NCBI GenBank assembly: GCA_029593915.1
Contig: CP046147.1
Location: forward strand, 2,527,001 to 2,591,000
Source: Candidatus Lucifugimonas marina
GTDB lineage: Bacteria; Chloroflexota; Dehalococcoidia; Lucifugimonadales; Lucifugimonadaceae
DNA length: 64,000 bases
Direction: 5' to 3'
The notes beneath the pieces were generated by a model. It worked only from the letters and a program-made list of their open reading frames with translations, was not told the DNA's origin and searched no databases. The position numbers and the translations under genes were made by a program. Positions 25,366 to 33,590 of this stretch are shown piece after piece (positions within the stretch are counted from its first letter, which is position 1; the number at the start of each line of letters is the position of its first letter).

Positions 25366-26529
25366 CTAGTCGGCCCCCAATACAACTGTTCCAGTCGACG
25401 ATAAAAGTCCGCCGGTGCCGTGTGCTACGGCAAGATCGCACTTTTCGAGCTGACGTTCTCCGGCCTGACCGCGAAGCTGTCTTGCGGCTTCGATCACTGT
25501 GAAAATGCCGTACATGCCGGGATGAGTGTAAGAGAGTCCTCCGCCGTTGGTGTTCAAAGGGAAGTCACCTCCAGGAGCGGTTCGCTGCTCAGCAACGAAG
25601 TCAGGACCTTCGCCTGGGGCACAGAAGCCCAGATTTTCGAGACTGACCAACACGGTGTAAGTGAACGAATCGTAGACCATCGCAAGATCGAGATCAGAAA
25701 GAGAAACACCCGCCATCTCTAAGGCCTGAGGGCCAGTATTTCGTCCAAACGCTCTGGTTAAGTCAGGCATCTGCGAAATTCCGGAGTGGTCGTGCCCCTC
25801 ACCTGCGCCAAGAATTTTCACACTACCGTTCTTGGCGTCTTTCGCACGTTCAGGCGTGGTGATAATGATCGCCCCACCAGCGTCGGTAACCAGACAGCAA
25901 TCCAACAGGTGGAACGGCCACGCCACCCACTTCGAGTTGTGGTAATCGTCGAAAGTGGTTGGCTTGTCATAGAAGTAAGCCATCGGGTTCAGATTCGCCC
26001 ATTTGCGAGTTGAAACGGCTATCTCCGCCATCGCCTGCCTAGTTCGATCCTCACCGTACTGGTGCATGTACCGTCGAGCTGCCATTGCGTAGGAAATAGG
26101 AGGTCCGATAATTCCGTATGGAGCTTCGTACTGCGCCATCGGAGCGCCCGGATTCCGTGGAATAGGCGCCCTATCGCTTCGTCCCGATTGACCATGCGTA
26201 ATCAATGCAACTTCACAGTACCCGGCGGCTATGGCAGCCAGTGCGTGCGCAACGTGAATTACGAACGATGAACCACCTACTGAGGTGCTATCGGTGTACC
26301 GAGGTTGGATGCCTAGATACTCGGCGACATCAAGAGTCGACCACCCAGCGGTGAACAATGCGTCCACATCGGACAGCTCTAAGCCCGCGTCATCAAGAGC
26401 GTTGATCGCAGCTTCGGAGTGATGTGCCAGGGGAGATTTCTCAGGCACCTTCCCAAGCTTGTTCGATTCGCCAACACCCACGATGTGAGCCTGACCCGAA
26501 ATATTTTGAAGTCTCTGTATGTTCGGCAT
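25366..26529 (-). CDS. Thiolase-fold protein of the SCPx/Ltp2 type, no catalytic Cys
   Basis: The 387-residue protein has the thiolase fold with AHIVGVGES at the start, DVDALFTAGW, and near the C-terminus NTNGGGLSYTHPGMYG with the conserved His and HGTGGLLSSTGTVVLG. At the position of the acylated Cys the sequence is STSVGGSSFVIHVAHAL, without Cys, and the second Cys of the C-terminal CxG is also missing. Such proteins are not ordinary thiolases; the Ltp2 family are retro-aldolases working with a DUF35 partner. The DUF35 gene follows directly. A lipid or sterol side-chain acyl-CoA substrate is an inference. Confidence 0.75.
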   Translation of the reverse strand: MPNIQRLQNISGQAHIVGVGESNKLGKVPEKSPLAHHSEAAINALDDAGLELSDVDALFTAGWSTLDVAEYLGIQPRYTDSTSVGGSSFVIHVAHALAAIAAGYCEVALITHGQSGRSDRAPIPRNPGAPMAQYEAPYGIIGPPISYAMAARRYMHQYGEDRTRQAMAEIAVSTRKWANLNPMAYFYDKPTTFDDYHNSKWVAWPFHLLDCCLVTDAGGAIIITTPERAKDAKNGSVKILGAGEGHDHSGISQMPDLTRAFGRNTGPQALEMAGVSLSDLDLAMVYDSFTYTVLVSLENLGFCAPGEGPDFVAEQRTAPGGDFPLNTNGGGLSYTHPGMYGIFTVIEAARQLRGQAGERQLEKCDLAVAHGTGGLLSSTGTVVLGAD

Positions 26530-26607
26530 TTTTTATTAATTCGATTTCGCCTGCACTGGCTGATTTTCAGGCACACCTATTGTCGATTCATCGCGTGAAT
26601 CGAGCAG

Positions 26608-26934
26608 CTATTGCATTGGAGAGTAAGGCGTCGGCGTGAGTAGCTGGTTGCGAACGTTTTTCACGATCAAACCGTCTCGGTGCGACTCTTCAGTCACTTT
26701 CGCCCACTCAGGATCGTTTCGGAAGGCATCCCATGCTGCCGCACGCTGGTTGGCGTCTTCGAATGCAACCATGTACGTCAGCTCGTGATTGCTCTCACCA
26801 ACGTCGGTTGTCCAGTAGCCAATGTTCTTGATTCCGTGCCTTTCGAACAGCTTCATCGTGTGATTAGCGAATCGGGCGTTGATGGCTGGGAGTCGACCCG
26901 GCAGACATTCGTAAACGCGTAATTCGTAGAGCAT
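26608..26934 (-). CDS. NIPSNAP-family protein
   Basis: The 108-residue product matches the NIPSNAP ferredoxin-like fold: it begins MLYELRVYECLPGRLPAINARFANHTMKLFERHGIKNIGYWT and ends ESHRDGLIVKNVRNQLLTPTPYS. Bacterial members are dimeric alpha/beta barrels of unknown or varied function and often lie near acyl-CoA or aromatic degradation genes. It lies about 80 bases upstream of the thiolase-like gene on the same strand, so a shared pathway is possible. Confidence 0.85.
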   Translation of the reverse strand: MLYELRVYECLPGRLPAINARFANHTMKLFERHGIKNIGYWTTDVGESNHELTYMVAFEDANQRAAAWDAFRNDPEWAKVTEESHRDGLIVKNVRNQLLTPTPYSPMQ

Positions 26935-27004
26935 CGTATTTTCCTCGCACCAGTGGGTTTAGTTAGCTTTACTGGCGAGATTCTGAATAGTTAGCGGCTA
27001 CTCG

Positions 27005-27784
27005 TCAACCTATAACACGGTTCGCAGCGTCGATGATTCGCTGAAGTGTGGGGTCCTGAGGCTGATGAGTGAGGGTCGGACCATCGAACGATGAGATGGA
27101 AACCTTACCTCGACTCAGAACTTCGTTGTCTGAACCGGCAGTCAGCTCTTCTTCCATAATGTTCATACGTAGCCCCGAGAACAGTTCGTAGCCGCCATCG
27201 CTCTGTGCTTCGAGCTTGCTCATGAACTCGGTTGGCTGAGGAAACGCGCCTTCAACCCCCCTGTAAGTATCGCCAAGTTCAGCAGGAAAATTAACATTGA
27301 ACAGCGCACCGCGTTGAGTTTCAGGTTTGAGCAACTCGGTAGCCACTGCGTTTACGACTTTCGCGGCTATGGGGTCTTCTAGATCACCGTCCATTCCCAG
27401 CGAGAAGGCGCAGGCCTTTATGCCTTTTCCTGCGGCTTGAATCGCAGCGCCCATTGTTCCGGAAATAAATACGTTTCGACTTGTATTGAAACCCGGATTG
27501 ATTCCGGAAACGACGAGATCGCAGTCTCTCAGCAGCACGTGCTCGACACCGAGGATCACGGAATCGGCTGGAGTGCCAGCCACTGCCCAACATGGAACGC
27601 CATCGACTCTGCTAGGGGCACTGTTGATCTTCACCGATTTCCTGAGTGAGAGAGCGGTTCCAACGCCTGATTGGTTGTCGGCGGGAGCCACCACTGTGAC
27701 GTCGCCAAGATCTTTCACTGCTCTCACCAGAGCCCAGATACCGGGATTATTGAAACCATCGTCATTTGTTACAAGAATTTTCAT
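27005..27784 (-). CDS. surE: 5'/3'-nucleotidase SurE
   Basis: SurE is a metal-dependent phosphatase acting on nucleoside monophosphates. The 259-residue protein opens with the diagnostic MKILVTNDDGFNNPG, which holds the Asp-Asp metal ligands, followed by DVTVVAPADNQSGVGTALSL and the VSGINPGFNTSRNVFISGTMGAA segment. It is complete at the usual length. It lies downstream of panC across an inverted-repeat element and may be transcribed separately. Confidence 0.95.
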   Translation of the reverse strand: MKILVTNDDGFNNPGIWALVRAVKDLGDVTVVAPADNQSGVGTALSLRKSVKINSAPSRVDGVPCWAVAGTPADSVILGVEHVLLRDCDLVVSGINPGFNTSRNVFISGTMGAAIQAAGKGIKACAFSLGMDGDLEDPIAAKVVNAVATELLKPETQRGALFNVNFPAELGDTYRGVEGAFPQPTEFMSKLEAQSDGGYELFSGLRMNIMEEELTAGSDNEVLSRGKVSISSFDGPTLTHQPQDPTLQRIIDAANRVIG

Positions 27785-27860
27785 GCGCTAAATCGTAGAT
27801 GTAACCCGGTGAAACAGCCAACCTAATTTCCTGCAGCACTCGCAGCAAGACAATGCCAAC

Positions 27861-27996
27861 CTCGTCTCGACCGTAGCAGAGCGTAGTGGAGGAATAACTT
27901 GAGATGCTGATGGGAATTTTGAATAGACCCTGAGGAGTGTTGCCACAAATGGTGGACTAAGATCTCTCCGCTCCGCTTTGCTACGGTCGAAACGAG
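27861..27996. repeat. MITE-like inverted-repeat element between panC and surE
   Basis: A 31-base arm at 27861-27891, with core TCGACCGTAGCAGAGCG, matches the inverted arm at 27966-27996 in 27 of 31 positions. The 74 bases between hold no gene. Such imperfect palindromes with a CGACCGTAGC/GCTACGGTCG core are typical of small non-coding mobile repeats. It may also act as the panC terminator. The flanks 27785-27860 and 27997-28028 hold nothing recognisable. Confidence 0.65.
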
Positions 27997-28028
27997 GGAG
28001 TACCAGCGCCCACTGCCGCCTTAGGCAG

Positions 28029-28865
28029 CTAAGCCAACAGGAGATTATCGATTAGTCGTGCATTGCCGATCTTTACGGCTAGAAGCGCCCGAGCAGAATG
28101 CTCTACATAGTCAAGCTCTTCAAACGTGTCGACATCAGCAATAGACGCATATTCCACTTCTGCCAATGACTCGCCAGCCAACACCGACGAAAGCATAAAG
28201 CGAAGTACCTCGCCCGATCGCTCACCCGAATCGAACGACAACTTTGCCACTGTGAGAGCTTTGAACAGAATCGTTGCAGCTTCTCGTTCTTCTGGAGAGA
28301 GGTAAGTATTGCGGCTACTTACAGCCAGACCATCGTCTTCGCGGACCGTAGCGATAGGAATAATATCGATACCGAGTCCTCGTGAGTCATTCAGATACTG
28401 GATGATCCTGAGCTGCTGAGCATCTTTCTCACCGAACGTCGCTTTATCAGGTGAAATGATCGAGAAAAGTCGATTCACTACCGTCGCAACGCCATCAAAA
28501 TGACCGGGGCGGCGAACGCCATCAAGCAGTTTTGCATAAGGACCGGGATCGATCTGCGGAACGTCTTCGTCGTCGGGATACATTTCGCCAACAGACGGCG
28601 CAAATACGTAGTCAGTTCCGTGTTTCTCAAACTCGGCTAGGTCGGCATCTTCGTTCGCAGGGTACTTTGAAAGATCTTCGTTGTCGCCGAACTGAGTTGG
28701 ATTCAGAAACAGTGAGCCCACGAGAACATCGCACATTGGGCGCAACACATTCATGTGGGCAGTGTGTCCAATGTGAATTCCACCCAAAGTAGCGACTAGC
28801 CCTACCGACCCAGTCATACCGCGACGAACTTCCCGCATTTCGGCGGCAGTACGAATCACTTGCAT
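28029..28865 (-). CDS. panC: Pantothenate synthetase
   Basis: PanC ligates pantoate and beta-alanine with ATP to form pantothenate, the coenzyme A precursor. The 278-residue protein carries the nucleotidyl-transferase HxGH motif as LGGIHIGHTAHM, then GSLFLNPTQFGDNEDLSKYP, the pantoate-binding RPGHFDGVATVVNRLF, FGEKDAQQL and the KMSK-like AVSSRNTYLSPEER. It lies downstream of panB, but a repeat element separates the two by about 210 bases. Confidence 0.95.
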   Translation of the reverse strand: MQVIRTAAEMREVRRGMTGSVGLVATLGGIHIGHTAHMNVLRPMCDVLVGSLFLNPTQFGDNEDLSKYPANEDADLAEFEKHGTDYVFAPSVGEMYPDDEDVPQIDPGPYAKLLDGVRRPGHFDGVATVVNRLFSIISPDKATFGEKDAQQLRIIQYLNDSRGLGIDIIPIATVREDDGLAVSSRNTYLSPEEREAATILFKALTVAKLSFDSGERSGEVLRFMLSSVLAGESLAEVEYASIADVDTFEELDYVEHSARALLAVKIGNARLIDNLLLA

Positions 28866-28891
28866 GGGTACAAATCGTTTCTGCTGTGAAT

Positions 28892-29029
28892 CCCTCTCCA
28901 GAAGGGAGAGGGTTTGGGTGAAGGGGAATGCTTGAGCAGGATCATATATGCGAAGGTTGGATCAGAATCGAGAGCTGGTTCCGACGATCAACGTGCCCCC
29001 TCAACCTAGGCTTCTCCCTGAGGGAGAAG
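28892..29029. repeat. MITE-like palindromic element between panB and panC
   Basis: The left end (28892-28926) has CCCTCTCC-AGAA-GGGAGAGGG followed by TTTGGGTGAAGGGG. The right end (28997-29029) is its diverged inverse, CCCCTCAACCTAGG then CTTCTCCCTGAGGGAGAAG. Each end is itself a hairpin, so the element folds into nested stems. This CCCTCTCC...GGGAGAGGG...GGTGAGGGG pattern is widespread as a short intergenic repeat in many bacterial genomes. It splits the panB-panC transcript. Confidence 0.65.
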
Positions 29030-29076
29030 AAATTAGAAGATCAGAACGGCCATCACCGAATATCTCAGAAGGTGCG

Positions 29077-29925
29077 TTATTCGTTCGTCGTTGAACTTTC
29101 TCGCACCCGTGATTCGTCAGAGAAGAACGACTGTGCGTCGGTCGGGAACGTGCCCTCTCGAACGTCATCGCCATAACGCTGAAGAGCGTCCTCAATAATC
29201 GGTGCCAGATCGGCGTACTTGCCTGAATGACGCGGTCGGAAATCTGGATCAAGGCCCAACATATCGTGGAAAACCTGAACCTGACCGTCACAGTGAACAC
29301 CCGCGCCGATTCCGATAGTCGGAATATCGAGAGTTTCAGTGATCTTCTTAGCAAGCTCGACTGGAATCAGTTCAAGAACGATTGCGAATGCGCCCGCTTC
29401 CTGAAGTGCCAGGGCATCTTCAAGAACTTTGTTGGCGGTCGATTCAGTCTTGCCCTGTACTCGGTATCCGCCAAGTTGATTTACATGCTGCGGAGTAAGA
29501 CCAATGTGGCCCATTACCGCCAGACCTGCGTCAGCGAGTCGACGAACGATAGGTGCAACTGTTTTGCCGCCTTCGAGTTTGACTGCCTGTGCTCCGCCCT
29601 CTTGGATCAGGCGAGCAGCGTTTCGCAGCGCCGTCTCAGCATCGATTTGATAACTGAGGAAAGGCATATCTGCAACGATGAGGGGCTTGGTCGCACCGCG
29701 AACAACCGCAGCTGAAGCGCTGACAATATCGTCAACTGTTACTGGAATTGTTGAGTCGTGACCAAGAACAACATGTCCCATACTGTCGCCGACAAGGATC
29801 ATAGGAATCCCTGAAGCATCGACAATGCGAGCTGCCGTGTAGTCGTATGCCGTCACCATTGGGATCGGCTCGCCACGGCGTTTCATCTGCTGAATCTTGT
29901 GGGTTGTGATTCGGCGTATAGCCAT
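29077..29925 (-). CDS. panB: 3-methyl-2-oxobutanoate hydroxymethyltransferase
   Basis: PanB makes ketopantoate from 2-oxoisovalerate and methylene-tetrahydrofolate. I start it at ATG 29923-29925 (282 residues) because GGAGG lies ten bases upstream; a longer frame adds 16 residues. Motifs: [15 protein letters not shown], the metal-binding [55 protein letters not shown], the catalytic Glu region [16 protein letters not shown] and IGIGAG. The C-terminus has a charged, Ser/Thr-rich tail that looks lineage-specific. Confidence 0.96.
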   Translation of the reverse strand: MAIRRITTHKIQQMKRRGEPIPMVTAYDYTAARIVDASGIPMILVGDSMGHVVLGHDSTIPVTVDDIVSASAAVVRGATKPLIVADMPFLSYQIDAETALRNAARLIQEGGAQAVKLEGGKTVAPIVRRLADAGLAVMGHIGLTPQHVNQLGGYRVQGKTESTANKVLEDALALQEAGAFAIVLELIPVELAKKITETLDIPTIGIGAGVHCDGQVQVFHDMLGLDPDFRPRHSGKYADLAPIIEDALQRYGDDVREGTFPTDAQSFFSDESRVRESSTTNE

Positions 29926-30041
29926 TTCGTGTGTACCTCCGCTCCCGGTCGACTGCCACTTGCTAGCCGCCAAGCCTTAGTTCACTTGCGTCAGATCATT
30001 ATTACCCATTTCGAGGCTCTGTGCGGGTCTCGATAGGGTTT

Positions 30042-30938
30042 CTAGGTTTGATTTTCGTCAGAAAGTAACGATTTGATGCGTTCGTACGCGGTTTCGGATA
30101 ACCCGCCCTGCTCTTTGGCAATGTGTAATGACGCTTCAGCAAGAGCCGCATATGCCCCACCAGTTGTTTGCGATTTTGCAGATGTGGCGTTCATGTGGGC
30201 GATGATCGTCTCAACGTCGCCGCGAACAAACGGCCCCGTGATTGCGTCGGGCAATCCCTTTTCATCTAGAGCATCTACGGTTGCTCTGAGAAGTGGAATC
30301 AGACGCTTTAACGCATCTTCTCTCGAAATTCCCAGCGACTCCCACATTTCGGCGGCAAGTCCGGTCAGTCCGGCGAGTAGTCCACACGCCATCACTGCCG
30401 ACGCGTGGTAAGCAGCTCGCTGTGATGATTCGATCTGGAATGCCGAACCTCCAAGCTCTGTTGCAAGAATTCTCAACCAGTAGAACAAGGCAGGATTGAC
30501 TGATTCAGTAGCGAACGAAACGTCTTTGAGTCGTTCGGAAGAATCGGCTGAAGGGAATGTTTGTAGAGGATGAAATCCTGCCGTCTCAGCTCCGGCGATT
30601 CGAGCTTTATCTAAAGCAGCAAGCGGCAACACGCCTGCGCAGTGAATCACCGCCTGATGTGTTCGCCAGTCGATATCAGAACATATTTCTTCGATAGAGG
30701 CGTCAGGAGCGGCGATGAAGACGATATTCGCTACGTTGACCGCAGTTTGCGGATTTTGGACAACGACAGCATTTTCGATTCGAGAATTAAGCCATTCACG
30801 GTGGCTCGCCTGCCTGCTCGAAATTGCAGCAACGTTGTAGCCAGCTTTGTCGAGTGCAATCGCCAGACTCGAACCAAGTCGACCTGCAGCAATCACAGCG
30901 ATTGGGGTTTCCTTGTTTAGTTCAGGGAGTGGGCTCAT
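30042..30938 (-). CDS. Rossmann-fold DUF2520 protein near panBC
   Basis: The 298-residue product has an N-terminal Rossmann dinucleotide-binding fold (IAVIAAGRLGSSLAIALDKAGYNVAAISSR) and a helical C-terminal DUF2520 domain (YHASAVMACGLLAGLTGLA...ITGPFVRGDVETIIAHM), the layout of ketopantoate-reductase and pyrroline-carboxylate-reductase relatives. DUF2520 genes often lie beside panB and panC. No panE is seen here, so a ketopantoate reductase role is a reasonable hypothesis but not shown. Its ATG overlaps the preceding P1 peptidase stop by four bases. Confidence 0.8.
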   Translation of the reverse strand: MSPLPELNKETPIAVIAAGRLGSSLAIALDKAGYNVAAISSRQASHREWLNSRIENAVVVQNPQTAVNVANIVFIAAPDASIEEICSDIDWRTHQAVIHCAGVLPLAALDKARIAGAETAGFHPLQTFPSADSSERLKDVSFATESVNPALFYWLRILATELGGSAFQIESSQRAAYHASAVMACGLLAGLTGLAAEMWESLGISREDALKRLIPLLRATVDALDEKGLPDAITGPFVRGDVETIIAHMNATSAKSQTTGGAYAALAEASLHIAKEQGGLSETAYERIKSLLSDENQT

Positions 30939-31927
30939 TTCGAATTCCCTTTCATCGCTAGTGCAGATTTCGCGTCGGCGGCTGACAGCACACCACCAAG
31001 CGTCTCAGCAGAATCGATTGCGTTCAATATCGCTCCAGTAACAGCTTTGAGAGCAGCCGCGTGAAGTACGTCTCCAGGAATGGCGTCCGGATGAGTCCCA
31101 GTCGAGAGACCAAAGACAGTGTCGCCATCGTTTGCGGTGTGAGACGGGCGAATGGCAAGTGCAATACCGTCTTGCCCGGCAACTGCGAGTCGAGTTGCGC
31201 CTATCTTGTCGAGAGGAGCATCGGTTGCAACCACTCCAATCGTTGTATTTCGGAAGAACCCACGGTCTTTCGGCGGACTTTCGATCATGAGGTCAATCGA
31301 ATCGACAAAGCCCTTTGACGTTTGAGGTCCAGCTACGATCTCGCCATTCTCGGGATCAACAATTCCGCCAATGGCGTTCACGACCATCAATGCCCCCACG
31401 GTGGCGCCGTTTGGCATTTTCACCGATGCGGTACCGACCCCGCCTTTAATAGAAGAAGCACCGCCCAGAAGTTTCGCAACAGTCGAGCCTGTTCCAGCGC
31501 CAACGTTTCCCGTGGCGAAATCCTTTGAGGCACTGGCGGCGGCGGTGTAACCATCGTCGACTGTGGGGCGAACTTCAGAATTGATAAAGCCAAGATCGAA
31601 CACCACAGCAGCAGGAATAAGTGGAATTCGAGTGCGACCAAATTTCACGCCGACACCCTGCTCTTCCAAATAGCGAACAACCCCTCCGGGAGAATCTAAC
31701 CCGAACGCGCTGCCACCAGTCAGAGTCACGCCGTTTACCCACTGTGCACTGGCGAGCGGATCGAGCAATGCGGTTTCTCGACTACCCGGCGCAGCCCCGC
31801 GAACTTCCATACCGGCGTTTGCAGGTTCATCGCTCAGAACAACTGTGCACCCGGTGCCGTTTATCAGATCGGTGTAGTGTCCAACCGTGATGCCAGCGAC
31901 ATCTGTGATGCTTCCTGAATAGTTCAT
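30935..31927 (-). CDS. P1 family (DmpA/NylC-type) self-processing peptidase
   Basis: I start this at ATG 31925-31927 (330 residues, MNYSGSITDV); a longer frame adds 28 unlikely residues. The family consists of N-terminal-nucleophile hydrolases that cut themselves in two. The cleavage site is visible as RNTT, with Asn227-Thr228, followed by IGVVATDAPLDKIGATRLAVAGQDGIALAIRPSHTANDGDTVFG, and N-terminal signatures ITDVAGITVGHYTD and GGSAFGLDSPGGVVRYLEEQG are present. Members act as aminopeptidases or amide hydrolases. The overlap with the DUF2520 gene suggests co-translation. Confidence 0.9.
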   Translation of the reverse strand: MNYSGSITDVAGITVGHYTDLINGTGCTVVLSDEPANAGMEVRGAAPGSRETALLDPLASAQWVNGVTLTGGSAFGLDSPGGVVRYLEEQGVGVKFGRTRIPLIPAAVVFDLGFINSEVRPTVDDGYTAAASASKDFATGNVGAGTGSTVAKLLGGASSIKGGVGTASVKMPNGATVGALMVVNAIGGIVDPENGEIVAGPQTSKGFVDSIDLMIESPPKDRGFFRNTTIGVVATDAPLDKIGATRLAVAGQDGIALAIRPSHTANDGDTVFGLSTGTHPDAIPGDVLHAAALKAVTGAILNAIDSAETLGGVLSAADAKSALAMKGNSK

Positions 31928-32088
31928 ACTTTCGCCAAAACTTTTCTCTCGTTGTAGAAAGATTGCAGAGTCGATATTGTCGGAAACCCCACGCCCTAAC
32001 TCATCAGGCAATCATAGCCTTTTCGTAAATATTTATAGCTTTTAACATCGCCTTAATTTCGGGGTGTACGAAGCGAAATATGTGGGCG

Positions 32089-32152
32089 TATACTAGGTTC
32101 GAATTTACCTGCGGCGAAATTCGTAACTACCTCCGGACACCGAAGTGCCGGA
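32089..32152 (+). promoter_or_regulatory. Promoter and hairpins in the guaB3 leader
   Basis: TATACT (32089-32094) is a good -10 with a weak TGTACG at 18 bases upstream. Two hairpins follow right after the predicted start: GAATTT/AAATTC (32101-32106 with 32117-32122), and TCCGG-A-CAC/GTG-CCGGA (32132-32140 with 32145-32152) with a CGAA loop and one bulged A. The leader is about 114 nt long. Confidence 0.45.
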
Positions 32153-32214
32153 AGGACTAATTTTAAGTAGGAACAAGTAAATTCGGCTCGTAACCGATGT
32201 GAGGAGTTCTGAAG

Positions 32215-33357
32215 GTGCCACGAAACTTCAAGGAACTAAAGCCTGCATACGGATTTGACGATGTGGCCATTGCCCCCGGCGACATAACGATTAACCCTGA
32301 AATGGCTGACCTGTCGACGAATTTCGACGGAATTAAGCTAGATGTCCCCTTTATTGCCTCTGCAATGGACGCTGTGGTTGATCCGAAATTCGCAATCGAA
32401 ATGACCAAGGCCGGCGGAATGGCTGTCATGAACATGGACGGGCTACACACCCGCTATGAAGACACCGACGCTGTATATGAAGAGATCGCTGCTTCACCTC
32501 GCGAAGAGGCAACGGCGATTATGCAGAGGATCTACTCTGCACCCCAGAAGCCTGAGCTTATTGCGAAGAAGGTTGAGGAAGTGAAGAAGGGCGGCGGTGT
32601 TGCAGCCGTTTCGTTCGTTCCTCAGAACGCAAAGCGAATGGCTCCCTTGGCTGTTGAAGCTGGAGCCGACATGGTTGTTGTGCAGGGAACTGTTGTTACC
32701 GCTCGACACTCATCCAAGAGTCTCAAAGGACTCGTCTTCTCCGACATGATCAAAGACCTCAAGGTTCCAGTACTCGTTGGAAACACTGTTTCTTACGAAG
32801 TAACTAAGGAACTGATGCAGCAAGGCATAGCAGGTGTGATGGTCGGAGTTGGACCTGGTTCTGTTTGTACCAGCCGAGAAGTTCTCGGAATCGGAATCCC
32901 TCAGGTGAGCGCAACTATCGAGTGTGCAGCAGCCCGAGATGATTTCTTCAAAGAGACCGGCAAGTACATCCCAATCATCACTGACGGTGGTATCCGAACT
33001 GGTGGTGACGTCTGTAAGTCGTTCGCTGCAGGTGCCAACGCTGTAATGATTGGAAGCCCATTCGCCAAAACAGAGGAAGCACCTGCAAAGGGCTACCACT
33101 GGGGCATGGCTACCTGGCACGATTCGCTACCACGTGGCACGCGAATCAACATGGGAACTGAATACAGCTTGCATCAGCTGCTCTATGGTCCATCTTCACG
33201 CACCGATGGTACGTTGAATCTGGTTGGAGCACTGCAGGTCTGCATGGGTTACGTTGGCGCTGAGAACCTTCGAGAGATGAACAAGGCTCGAATGGTCTAC
33301 GCACCAGCAATCAAGACCGAAGGCAAGATCTACCAGCAAGCAGGTTTGGGTAGCTAG
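32215..33357 (+). CDS. guaB3: GuaB3-type IMP dehydrogenase-related protein
   Basis: The 380-residue TIM-barrel protein lacks the CBS domains of classical IMP dehydrogenase and matches the GuaB3 group (YGFDDVAIAPGDITINPEMADLSTNF near the start). The catalytic loop is VGVGPGSVCTSREV with Cys218, and TDGGIRTGGDVCKSFAAGANAVMIGSPFA follows. The start is GTG with AGGAG upstream. GuaB3 proteins were long labelled IMP dehydrogenases, while a cyanobacterial member has been reported as a GMP reductase, so the direction of the reaction here is open. It acts in purine nucleotide interconversion. Confidence 0.88.
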   Translation: MPRNFKELKPAYGFDDVAIAPGDITINPEMADLSTNFDGIKLDVPFIASAMDAVVDPKFAIEMTKAGGMAVMNMDGLHTRYEDTDAVYEEIAASPREEATAIMQRIYSAPQKPELIAKKVEEVKKGGGVAAVSFVPQNAKRMAPLAVEAGADMVVVQGTVVTARHSSKSLKGLVFSDMIKDLKVPVLVGNTVSYEVTKELMQQGIAGVMVGVGPGSVCTSREVLGIGIPQVSATIECAAARDDFFKETGKYIPIITDGGIRTGGDVCKSFAAGANAVMIGSPFAKTEEAPAKGYHWGMATWHDSLPRGTRINMGTEYSLHQLLYGPSSRTDGTLNLVGALQVCMGYVGAENLREMNKARMVYAPAIKTEGKIYQQAGLGS

Positions 33358-33538
33358 CGTCAGCACCAAGCTGATGCCCGAAATTCCCGAGGTATTCGTG
33401 GGATCTCGAAGGTTACGTAAGTTCAATTTAGGTTGTGGTGTTACGTCATAGCCATCGGTTGATTGATCGTGCCATTGAGGCCCCTCCACTTCGTCGGGGA
33501 ATCGAATCGCTCCTCTACTAGGAACAAAACGTGAATAT

Positions 33539-33566
33539 GGCACCAGCACAACACTGTGCTGGTGCC
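33539..33566 (+). terminator. Strong hairpin just before hisS
   Basis: GGCACCAGCACA (33539-33550) pairs perfectly with TGTGCTGGTGCC (33555-33566) around ACAC, followed by TTCGTTT. It ends 24 bases before the hisS ATG. It may terminate the guaB3 transcript or act as an attenuator of hisS. No T-box motifs are seen. Confidence 0.6.
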
Positions 33567-33590
33567 TTCGTTTAAGAGACAATCATTCGC

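Noticed and set aside
33358..33590. T-box riboswitch before hisS
   Set aside because: The conserved T-box sequence and stem I features are not present; only a plain hairpin is seen.
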